Origin: Proteobacteria bacterium UBA3588 | GTDB lineage: Bacteria; Pseudomonadota; Gammaproteobacteria; Thiohalomonadales; Thiohalomonadaceae | Direction of reading: 5' to 3' | Assembly: GCA_002376325.1 (NCBI GenBank) | Contig: DFMR01000111.1 | Location: 1 to 19,953, forward strand | Length of the DNA: 19,953 nt | Part shown: one piece after another, positions 13,219-19,953 of the stretch | Numbering within the stretch: position 1 is the stretch's first letter | How the letters are laid out: the number at the start of each line of letters is the position of its first letter | Notes under the pieces: model-generated | Databases searched by the model: none | Told to the model about the DNA's origin: nothing | What the model saw: the letters and a program-made list of their open reading frames with translations, nothing else | Position numbers and translations under genes: made by a program

Positions 13219-15606
13219 TCAGGAAGAAGCAGCCACGATTCCAAAAAGACCATCAGCCCATTTCAATCCATCTTCGACATTTCCCTTTTTTGCTAACGTT
13301 TCAGATACTTCAACTAGGTTATAAATTTCAAACGCTACCAACACTGAAGGCAACGTCTTACCCAACGCATGGAGCGTGGTAGCCGCGTAAGCGGCACCAC
13401 GGCCCACCGCAACATCTCCCTCGCTACCAATTGCCGTAGACATCGGACTGGTCTCGGGCATGGTAACCACCGTGGCAGTGGCGCGCTGCGTACCATCGGT
13501 ATCGAGGGTCCGCCACAGCTTGTTCCAGGTCGTTTCGTCCACCTTCATCTCACCACCTTGGTCGTGGCTGATGTCGGTAATGTCAACACCACCTACTATG
13601 TTGTCGGTGGCCGGGTCGACGATGCGCAGTTTTCCACGTTCCTCTTTGGCCGCCGCCTTCACTTCGGCGCGCCGTTCCTGCCGGGTCAACATATCGCCCA
13701 GCCGCCAGCTACCGTCGAGAATGGTACGTCCCGCCAGCGACTCTCCCGGACGTACCAGCTTCATCCCCTTGAAGTCGGGCATGTTGGCGGCCTTGCCGAG
13801 ACGCACCATCATCTCGACCGTGCTGGTCTCCTGCTTGGCGACGGCATCCTTCCATTGTTTGGTGAATACGCTGATGAAGTGGGCTACCAGTTTGTCGGCA
13901 ACCTTGGTGCTTCCTTCGATAGATTTGAGGAAGACTTCGTCCGTCCGTGCTGCGGTAGGCACCGCTGCAACAGCTGCCGCAAACCCGCCGATGCGGAAAT
14001 CGGCCTTAGCCGGCGGACTGGGTGGCTGGTTGGATGGTTCGGGATCTTTTTCGTCGTAAGGGTCGATATCGCCGTCGGCCGGAAACAGCATCTTGCGCAG
14101 ATTGCAACCGGGCTCTAGTGCATCCGTCAGATAGAAGGCGCCGGGATGGAGCCCTTCGATTTCGAGCTTTTCCTTCAAGTCCATGCCGCGCGCCAGATCG
14201 ATGGGATCGAGGTTGAGGCCGCCGGCATAGGTGATGAAGGTATCCCACAGTTTGAGGTAGTCGGCACCTTCGCCGTGGGCGTAGTCGGCCAGGGCGGCAT
14301 CGAAGCCGATGAAGTCGGGATAGCTCTCGGCGATGGCCGCGCCCTGCTGTTCGTCCTTCTGCGGCGGCAGGCGGCCGGCGAGCAGCGCGGCATGGGCGGC
14401 GATGGCGCTGCGCATATCGGCGCGCATGGCGAGGCGCTTGTCGACTTGCAGTATCCCCTGTTCGATCAGGTCGCGGTCGAGATAGTCGCGGGCGCTGCGC
14501 AGGGAGCGCGAGCCGCTGTCGCCTTCTTTGTAGTGTCGGCTACCGTGACCATAGCCGCTAACCGTGGCGCTGAGCGCCGGATTGTAGAAGACGTGGTAGG
14601 CCGTGATCGCGGAGTTGTAGTTCTCGTCGGCACCGATCTTTTGCAGCAGAGCCTTGTAGTCGGCGATACCCTTCTGCATTGCCATGCCGGTACGCACGGC
14701 GGCGCCCATCGGGTCGTGTATCAGTACGAATGGGATGTTCGCACCCTGGTGCGGCATCATCATGGGATGGTCGGGCACCAAGTCGACGTTGCCGGTGGCG
14801 ACCCGGTGGCCGTCCGGCGCCTTGAAGGTGTAGCGATCGCTGAAACCGGAGACGTCCACCTGCTGCAAGCGCTGCGACCGCGCCTGGTCGGCACCGGATT
14901 TCTGGGCGCCCGACGGCGACAACCGCCGGCGCCGCGCCGTGCCCGCCGCGCTGTGGTCTTCCGCCAGCCGCTTCTTGACATTGTCGAGGCGGTAGTCGGT
15001 TTCGGCCATGCCGCCGAGGCTGTTGATGCGCTGCCAGCTCCACGGCTCGGGGGCGTAGGCGATCTCGATCTTCGGCTGGTGGCCCTTGATCGAATGCGGC
15101 ACGAGGATGCGGTTGTCGGACAGGGCGCTGGTGGCGGGGCGACGATCGAGGCCGGCGCAGCGTTCGAGGTTGACGTCGCGGAAAAAACCGTGGGGCTGGA
15201 CCTCCAGTTCGCGCCACAGATGGCCGTCGAGGAAGAGATAGTAGCGGCCTCCATCAGGGGAGACCAGTTGCTCCTTGGCCGGCGGCTTGCCCGCTCCGGC
15301 GGCGCTGTAACTCGCGTAGCAAACGGGGACGATGGGCACCAGCACGTTTTCGCGCTGGCCCGGCTCTTCGCTGCGGCTCTGTTCAAGCTCTTTGTGCGTC
15401 TTCGACTGGACCCAGCCCAGCGGGATGTCGCACCAGTTGTCGAGGCCGCCGCTGCCGGCGTTGTCGGGGTAGCGCAGGAAAGCGTAGGCCTTGCCACCCT
15501 GGCTCGGCATCACCAGTTCGCGTTTGCGATCATTCTGGTAGTCGGCCTTGCCCAGCGAGACCGTCGGCGGGTCGGTACGCATTGCGGCGCTCGGGATATC
15601 GCTCAT
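13219..15606 (-). CDS. Large T6SS effector with MIX/VasX-like N-terminus, interrupted by TGA
   Basis: The product has 795 residues up to the TGA. The N-terminal region has VLVPIVPVCYASY (about 88-100), GGRYYLFLDGHLWRELEV (119-136) and FFRDVNLE (141-148), resembling the MIX marker pattern (R-x-G-x-x-Y followed by LWRE) of T6SS effectors. IPFVLIHDPMGAAV (291-304) resembles the 'DP-G-A' segment of VasX-like effectors. The middle (about 320-780) is Ala-rich and mostly helical, with no recognised catalytic motif. There is no signal peptide, as expected for T6SS cargo. The start overlaps the stop of the PAAR-like gene as ATGA, implying joint translation. The frame after the TGA continues as A1. If the TGA is a true stop, the product lacks its membrane segment and C-terminal domain. 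Membrane-targeting activity is inference. Confidence 0.75.
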   Translation of the reverse strand: MSDIPSAAMRTDPPTVSLGKADYQNDRKRELVMPSQGGKAYAFLRYPDNAGSGGLDNWCDIPLGWVQSKTHKELEQSRSEEPGQRENVLVPIVPVCYASYSAAGAGKPPAKEQLVSPDGGRYYLFLDGHLWRELEVQPHGFFRDVNLERCAGLDRRPATSALSDNRILVPHSIKGHQPKIEIAYAPEPWSWQRINSLGGMAETDYRLDNVKKRLAEDHSAAGTARRRRLSPSGAQKSGADQARSQRLQQVDVSGFSDRYTFKAPDGHRVATGNVDLVPDHPMMMPHQGANIPFVLIHDPMGAAVRTGMAMQKGIADYKALLQKIGADENYNSAITAYHVFYNPALSATVSGYGHGSRHYKEGDSGSRSLRSARDYLDRDLIEQGILQVDKRLAMRADMRSAIAAHAALLAGRLPPQKDEQQGAAIAESYPDFIGFDAALADYAHGEGADYLKLWDTFITYAGGLNLDPIDLARGMDLKEKLEIEGLHPGAFYLTDALEPGCNLRKMLFPADGDIDPYDEKDPEPSNQPPSPPAKADFRIGGFAAAVAAVPTAARTDEVFLKSIEGSTKVADKLVAHFISVFTKQWKDAVAKQETSTVEMMVRLGKAANMPDFKGMKLVRPGESLAGRTILDGSWRLGDMLTRQERRAEVKAAAKEERGKLRIVDPATDNIVGGVDITDISHDQGGEMKVDETTWNKLWRTLDTDGTQRATATVVTMPETSPMSTAIGSEGDVAVGRGAAYAATTLHALGKTLPSVLVAFEIYNLVEVSETLAKKGNVEDGLKWADGLFGIVAASS

Positions 15607-16649
15607 GGCCGCTCCTCCTCTGCGCCCACCACCATTCCGTTAAGCGCAACCGGGGAGTCGCCGATCACCTCCACATACTGCACCGCGCCGGCGGCGGAGG
15701 CCTTGGCGTTTTTCCCCTTGCCCAACTGCACGCTCGGCGGCGGCGCGGCGCCGGGCTGCATCAGCGGCATCGGCGGGGTGTTGTGGTTGTTGGAGACCAT
15801 CATGTCGAAGGCGCGCACGGCTGCGACACCCTCGATCTTCACGTCGGACGAACCCATGATGAATTCCGCCTTGCCCTGTTTGGTGCCCGAGGAGATACCG
15901 CCGCAGCTCCCCCCTTCGTCGCCGCTGCTCTTGCTGAAGATCGACTCCTTGGTACAGGCCGGGTGGCCGTTGATCTTCACCGAGGAGGCGGTTTTGTCGG
16001 CGTCGCTCGATTTGGCGCTGTTGGTATACATCACCACGCTGCAACCGTCACCCGACGGCATCTTGCAGACGTCGGGCGAGGTATAGTTGCCGTTGGAGCC
16101 GGCGTGAACGGCGGTGCGGCCGTTGATCAGCACCTGGCCGCCACCACCACCCGCACGGCTGTTGTTAAGCTGGGTGAGGTTTTTCTTGGTGATGGTGCCG
16201 ACCGTATAGCCGATGAGTTGTTCGATGTCGTCGGCCATTTTGCGGCGATCGGCGCCGCCCAGGCGGCTCATCTGGGCGTCGGCATCGAGGCCGCTGTTGG
16301 GACAGATTCGTTTGGGCGGGTCGCTGCTGTTGTTGGCGCCGGACTGCGGCGGCGGCACGCTGTAGCTTGGGACGAAACGCTGATAGCCTTGCTCCACGGT
16401 AAGACAGGCAAAATTGCTCTGGCCCAACATCGCCACCAGCGCGCTCTTGCCCTTGGCGTAGGAGGGAAACGCGGCGACATTGCCGACGGCGCACAGCGCT
16501 CCCTGCTGATACGTGAACATACTGAATCCCAGCAGGCCGGGATTGTTGCTACGCCACGAGCGGCTGCCGCTCTGATAGACGGTCATGGTCGGCGAACCAT
16601 CCGAGTATTCCACCGAGTCGCCGTCGCCTTCCTCTGCCGACATGAACAT
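15603..16649 (-). CDS. DUF4150 PAAR-like T6SS spike-tip protein with SWRxNNPG N-terminal domain
   Basis: The product has 348 residues. The C-terminal half is a DUF4150 PAAR-like domain: INGRTAVHAGSN, SPDVCKMPSGDG, MYTNSAKSSDADKTASSVKI, then GHPACTKESIFSKSSGDE, SGTKQGKAEFIMGSSDVKIEG and MMVSNNHNTPP. PAAR-like proteins cap the VgrG spike and connect it to effectors. The N-terminal part has GSRSWRSNNPGLL and VAAFPSYAKGKSALVAML, a module seen in T6SS and phage proteins (typical form SWRNNNPGNI...FAIFPDYETG) that I associate with cell-wall-related proteins; its function here is unproven. ATG 16649 is supported by GGGAGG 7 nt upstream. It lies between the DUF6484-like gene (41 nt) and the effector (4-nt overlap), so the tip probably carries this effector. 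Confidence 0.85.
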   Translation of the reverse strand: MFMSAEEGDGDSVEYSDGSPTMTVYQSGSRSWRSNNPGLLGFSMFTYQQGALCAVGNVAAFPSYAKGKSALVAMLGQSNFACLTVEQGYQRFVPSYSVPPPQSGANNSSDPPKRICPNSGLDADAQMSRLGGADRRKMADDIEQLIGYTVGTITKKNLTQLNNSRAGGGGGQVLINGRTAVHAGSNGNYTSPDVCKMPSGDGCSVVMYTNSAKSSDADKTASSVKINGHPACTKESIFSKSSGDEGGSCGGISSGTKQGKAEFIMGSSDVKIEGVAAVRAFDMMVSNNHNTPPMPLMQPGAAPPPSVQLGKGKNAKASAAGAVQYVEVIGDSPVALNGMVVGAEEERP

Positions 16650-16690
16650 TCCGTATCCTCCCGTTCTTCCCTATTGGCCTCGACAGGCGC

Positions 16691-17134
16691 TCAGTTCAAT
16701 TCGATGCTCGCCCCGTGCAGGGAGAAACGGCCCTGCGCGAAGGCGCTGATCTCTTTGCCGTCGATCCGGACGGCGCCGTCTGCGCTGAGTTCCAGCCACG
16801 AGTCGCCCACTTGCAGACGCAAGCTGCGGCGCGGCTTCAATTCGACGGCGCCGTCCTGCTCGGTGATCTGCGCTGCGGGCGCTTCCCCCGGCGCCCGCAG
16901 CCGGCCGACGACGATACAGCTTCCCGCAGAGGTGGCGGAAAAAAGCACCGAGTCACCTTGCCGCAATTCCGGCACTGAAGCCAGATGACCGGTGACCGTC
17001 AGCGCTTCAACGCCGTCGGCAAGCATTACGCTGACCGCTTCTCCGTTGCGGCAATCGCCTACGATGCCGACGGCTGTTTGCATCGGGACGGTGATGGCGC
17101 GCCGCGCGCGCCAGCTGACTACGTTGTCGTTCAT
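16691..17134 (-). CDS. DUF6484-like small protein of the VgrG cluster
   Basis: The product has 147 residues and no signal or membrane segment. The middle is beta-rich (GIVGDCRNGEAVSVMLADG, ALTVTGHL, GDSVLFSATSAGSCIVVGRL). The C-terminus shows the repeat-like beta pattern VELKPRRSLRLQVGDSWLELSADGAVRIDGKEISAFAQGRFSLHGASIELN in shortened form: 'I-L--G-ASI-L--DG-V-I-G' ending in GASIELN. This is the pattern of DUF6484 proteins encoded beside vgrG and DUF4150 genes. A role in the spike assembly is likely from context but not demonstrated. The start is ATG 17134, with AAGGAG 6 nt upstream; the open frame continues to 17203 but lacks a Shine-Dalgarno there. It lies 65 nt after vgrG. Confidence 0.65.
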   Translation of the reverse strand: MNDNVVSWRARRAITVPMQTAVGIVGDCRNGEAVSVMLADGVEALTVTGHLASVPELRQGDSVLFSATSAGSCIVVGRLRAPGEAPAAQITEQDGAVELKPRRSLRLQVGDSWLELSADGAVRIDGKEISAFAQGRFSLHGASIELN

Positions 17135-17199
17135 TGCTATCTCCTTGCCGCCGGCTGCCGCCGATCCGTGGTATGTCGTGCGTTTTTCTTCACTCCGCA

Positions 17200-19284
17200 T
17201 CAACTATTGTTGCCGATCCCCTGGCCATTGACGTTGATGGTGCCGGCATCGAGCGATATGGTGCCGCTGCCCTTGATGGCCACGTCGCCGTTCGATTTGA
17301 TTTCAAAACCGCCCCCGCCCTGTCCGAAGAGCACCGACTCGTTGCCCTGGCCCAGGACGGAAACGGCGCCGGACACCTTCATCTTCAGATTGCCGCTGTC
17401 CACCAGAAATTGTGCGTCCTGCTTCTTTACCTCCATCGCCAGGCCCGTGCCTGCCTCGATGGACAGCATCTTTTCCGCACTTTGCTCGATATCGCCCTGG
17501 TTCGCCTGTAACCGTAGATTCTGCCCCGCCTTCATCAGCAGATCAGTGGCAGCGTCGTAGCTGATGCCCGCCTTCTTCGTCACCAACCGCTGCGCGTTGC
17601 CGACGGTGACGGTGTGATCCTTGCCGACACTGACGTCTTGATTGCCGCCCGCCTCGATCACCATGCTCTTTCCAGCGTGCAGCTTCATGTCGCCCTCTTC
17701 GGTGGCGAGGCTGACCTGATTCTGCTGCGTCGTGGCGTCGAGGCTGAGGCTTAGTTTGCGGTCGCGGGTGAACAGTTCGATCTTCTCCTTGCCCTGCTGG
17801 TCATCCATGGTGAGCTCGTTACCGCCCCAGGTACGCAACACGTTCTGCGTCCTGTTGGCGGCAGTGACCGGGCTTGGGGTTCCGGCGTTGTTCACGGCGC
17901 CGACGATATAGGGCCGGTCGATGTCGTTGTTGACGAAGCCGACCAGCACTTCGGTACCCGCATGCAAAGGGAAGTGGAAGCCGTAATCCGAACCCGCATA
18001 AGGCTGCGCCAAGCGCACCGGCAACGAGGCCTGAGCCTGGCCCGACTGGCGATTGTCGAAGTCCATGCGCAGACGGTAGCGGCCCTGCTCATCGAGATGG
18101 GCATATTCGCCGCCGGTGCTCTCGACGCGCGCGGTGACCATGCCGGGCGCGGTGCGCGGCGGCGGCGGCGACACGCGGAACGCCATGCCGGCCGGGATCA
18201 TTTGCAGGGCGGCGCGATAGGTGGTGCCTTTGGGTGAGTCGCCATAGGCAAATGCGGCACGCTGATCGCCTTCGGGTTCGACTTTGACCACAGTATACGC
18301 AGTGTTCAGCGCCTGCTGCGGATGGCCGGTGACCTTGACCACCATGCCGGGCATCAGGCCACGGCAGTCGGTCTGCCCCTCATAGAGAACACGCTGCCAG
18401 TCGGTAGCATCCTGGTGGAACTGCGCCTGGTCCCTGCCCTCGCCCACGGTACGGTAGTTGCCGCCGTAGAGATAGCTGTCACCGTAGCTGCCTCTGTCGG
18501 CACCGCTGCTGACCACCGACAGATCGGCTTCCGGAGTGTTGTCGTTGTAATCCTTGAGCAGGTAGCGTTGGGTCAGCAGTGAGCCGGCAATGCTCAGGGA
18601 GTAGAGCGTCTCTTCCAGGCGGTTTTCGCCCTTCTGTACCTCGTAGCGCAGCTCTTCGCCGGGAAGCTTCGGCAGGTTGTGGACCGAATCGTTGATCACC
18701 AGGCAGACGCTGTCCTTATCCTGTTCAAAACGGAAGAACAAACCGGCGCGCGCCAGCAGCCGCTCGATGAAGGCCAGGTCGTCTTCGTCGCTCTGTGCCA
18801 CGAAGTCCCATGCCGTCGGCAGCTTTTCGCACTGAAAGGAGTAGGCGTCGCCTACCCAGCCGGCATCATCCAGCACTTCACTCACAATCTCCTTGACGCC
18901 TCTATCGACGAACACGCGGTTGGAGAAGCGCTGGCGCAGCGGGTGCAACGGCGACGCGATCTCGACCTCATATTCGTGGCCGTCGACCACGGCGTGATCC
19001 TGCAGCAGTTCCGTTACGACGCCGTGAACGAATACCGGCGCATAGTCCCACAGCAGCTCCAGACGGGCGGTGCGGCCGAGGGTCGCCATGATATCCAACT
19101 GCAGATCGGTTTTTATCCGCACGTTGAATACGTAGTCGCGCGACAATTCGAAGTCGGTCCCGCTGAATGAGAGCACCGACAGGGCATCGTCGGCATATCC
19201 CTTGATATTGAACAGAAACTGCGTCTGGTTGGCGCCGGGTTTGCCGGAACGCGCATGATTCGATATCGCTTCCATGAATGACAT
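17200..19284 (-). CDS. vgrG: T6SS spike protein VgrG (TssI) with DUF2345 tail
   Basis: The product has 694 residues and forms the trimeric puncturing spike on the Hcp tube. The gp27-like part covers about residues 20-370 and includes WDFVAQSDEDDLAFIERLLARAG, the counterpart of the usual 'R-F-VQY-ESD--F--RLLE--G'. The gp5-like OB region follows (GRYRLRMDFDN, LPVRLAQPYAGSDYGFHFPLHAGTEVLVGFVNNDIDRPYIVGAV, about 440-510). The rest is a beta-helical DUF2345-type tail rich in short repeats (KIELFTRDRKLSLSLDA, DMKLHAGKSMVIEAG, GDVAIKGSGTISLDAGTI). No extra enzymatic C-terminal domain is present, so it is a structural rather than an 'evolved' VgrG. ATG 19284 is chosen from AGGAGG 7 nt upstream; the frame is open to 19527. 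It follows clpV by 23 nt. Confidence 0.95.
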   Translation of the reverse strand: MSFMEAISNHARSGKPGANQTQFLFNIKGYADDALSVLSFSGTDFELSRDYVFNVRIKTDLQLDIMATLGRTARLELLWDYAPVFVHGVVTELLQDHAVVDGHEYEVEIASPLHPLRQRFSNRVFVDRGVKEIVSEVLDDAGWVGDAYSFQCEKLPTAWDFVAQSDEDDLAFIERLLARAGLFFRFEQDKDSVCLVINDSVHNLPKLPGEELRYEVQKGENRLEETLYSLSIAGSLLTQRYLLKDYNDNTPEADLSVVSSGADRGSYGDSYLYGGNYRTVGEGRDQAQFHQDATDWQRVLYEGQTDCRGLMPGMVVKVTGHPQQALNTAYTVVKVEPEGDQRAAFAYGDSPKGTTYRAALQMIPAGMAFRVSPPPPRTAPGMVTARVESTGGEYAHLDEQGRYRLRMDFDNRQSGQAQASLPVRLAQPYAGSDYGFHFPLHAGTEVLVGFVNNDIDRPYIVGAVNNAGTPSPVTAANRTQNVLRTWGGNELTMDDQQGKEKIELFTRDRKLSLSLDATTQQNQVSLATEEGDMKLHAGKSMVIEAGGNQDVSVGKDHTVTVGNAQRLVTKKAGISYDAATDLLMKAGQNLRLQANQGDIEQSAEKMLSIEAGTGLAMEVKKQDAQFLVDSGNLKMKVSGAVSVLGQGNESVLFGQGGGGFEIKSNGDVAIKGSGTISLDAGTINVNGQGIGNNS

Positions 19285-19307
19285 AGGGTTCCCTCCTGGA
19301 AAGTGCG

Positions 19308-19953
19308 TTAAGGTGCGACGGCCGTCAGCGACGGCTGTTCCACGATGTCGTCTTCGTTGACGAGGAAGTCGCATACCAGACCTTCCGTTTCGTCGAAGGC
19401 CAGTGATACCGCGATCGGTGTGTCGCCATCGGCAAGAAAGCCGAGCAGGCGGCGCGCCACGCCTGGCAAAAGACGCTGCTCCAATACCGTATGCACGTAG
19501 CGCGCACCGGCATCGGTGCGGCGGCACTGGGCGGCGATATGGGAGATCACCTCGGGCTGGCAGCGCAGCTCGATGCCATGCGCTTCGTTCAGGCGTTGCG
19601 CCGCCTGATCCAGCTTGAGGGCGACGATATGCTGCATCGCATCCGTGTCCAGCGCGCTGTAGGGCACCACCTGGATACGCCCCAGCAGGGCCGGCGCGAA
19701 GCGGCGCAACAGATCCGGGTGCACCAGTTCGATGAGCTCGTTGGTCGAGACCGGCGTCGCCGTCTCCGCCCCTCCTTCCGTCTCGTCCCGGTCATCGACA
19801 GTCGCCTCGATAATCGCCTCGGAACCGAGATTGGTGGTCATGAAGATCACAGTGTTGCGGAAGTCGATTTCCCGCCCCTCGCCGTCGCGCATGATGCCCT
19901 TGTCGAACACCTGGTAGAAAAGGTTGACGACTTCGGGATGCGCCTTTTCGATT
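19308..19953 (-). CDS. clpV: T6SS ATPase ClpV/TssH, C-terminal fragment
   Basis: About 214 residues at the C-terminus of an AAA+ ATPase that disassembles contracted T6SS sheaths; the 5' part lies outside the window. The frame is open to the right edge, beginning IEKAHPEVVNLFYQVFDKGI. Visible features are the end of the Walker B region (EKAHP), EGREIDFRNTVIFMTTNLGSE with the sensor-1 Asn, HPDLLRRFAPALLGRIQVV with the arginine-finger GR, and the sensor-2 GAR in DAGARYVHTVLEQRLLP. The DLLRRFAPALLGR spacing and the short acidic insert before it fit ClpV rather than the disaggregase ClpB. It stops with TAA 23 nt before vgrG, suggesting an operon. Confidence 0.93.
   Translation of the reverse strand, partial: IEKAHPEVVNLFYQVFDKGIMRDGEGREIDFRNTVIFMTTNLGSEAIIEATVDDRDETEGGAETATPVSTNELIELVHPDLLRRFAPALLGRIQVVPYSALDTDAMQHIVALKLDQAAQRLNEAHGIELRCQPEVISHIAAQCRRTDAGARYVHTVLEQRLLPGVARRLLGFLADGDTPIAVSLAFDETEGLVCDFLVNEDDIVEQPSLTAVAP

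Noticed and set aside
13190..13221. Selenocysteine insertion at the effector TGA
   Set aside because: No convincing stem-loop of SECIS type directly follows the TGA, and selenocysteine is not expected in this effector family; kept only as an unlikely option under the TGA finding.
14146..16086. 646-residue open frame on the plus strand opposite the effector and PAAR-like genes
   Set aside because: It is antisense to well-supported coding sequence, has low-complexity Gly/Val/Ala/His/Arg composition typical of the reverse of GC-rich genes, and spans two genes.
19285..19527. Longer VgrG start at 19527
   Set aside because: It would overlap the clpV coding sequence by over 200 nt, and AGGAGG is correctly spaced for the ATG at 19284.

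Overview
The window looks like a piece of a gammaproteobacterial chromosome. The dapB-carA-carB order is typical of beta/gammaproteobacteria, GC is fairly high, and a DsrE-like protein with a Tat-type signal would fit a sulfur-metabolising lineage, but I cannot name the organism. Every gene I support lies on the minus strand, so the order of transcription runs from high to low coordinates.

Region 1 (19953 to 13219) is the end of a type VI secretion system (T6SS) locus. It holds the 3' end of clpV/tssH, vgrG, a small DUF6484-like protein, a DUF4150 PAAR-like spike-tip protein and a large effector with a MIX/VasX-like N-terminus. Gaps are short or overlapping (23, 65, 41 and -4 nt), which suggests one operon. 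Spike (VgrG), tip (PAAR-like) and cargo (effector) are encoded in that order.

Region 2 (13188 to 6888) is the unusual part. The effector reading frame is cut by a single in-frame TGA at 13219-13221. The same frame continues with a hydrophobic segment and a 198-residue C-terminal domain, called 'A' here, followed by a membrane protein 'B' (DUF6708-like). The A-B pair is then repeated: A2-B2, A3-B3 (B3 has a one-base frameshift in an A7 run) and a short A4 remnant. The period is about 1.93-1.96 kb, and homologous 171-nt spacers separate the units. Orphan A copies carry their own short N-terminal membrane segment in place of the effector body. This resembles a reservoir of orphan toxin tips with cognate immunity genes, as known for Rhs and CDI systems, here attached to a T6SS effector. 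The toxin/immunity roles are inference.

Region 3 (6711 to 3238) encodes a HEAT-repeat-like T6SS-associated protein (TIGR02270-like), a DUF2169 effector adaptor and a degenerate beta-ketoacyl-synthase-like protein. The last two overlap by 4 nt. These probably help load the effector onto the VgrG/PAAR tip.

Region 4 (3009 to 1) is housekeeping: a Tat-exported DsrE-like protein, dapB (lysine/peptidoglycan synthesis), carA and the first codons of carB (carbamoyl phosphate for pyrimidines and arginine). Two degenerate repeat clusters lie here, one between dapB and the DsrE-like gene and one between carA and carB. No RNA genes, insertion sequences, integrases or CRISPR arrays were seen. No gene-free stretch exceeds 300 bases.
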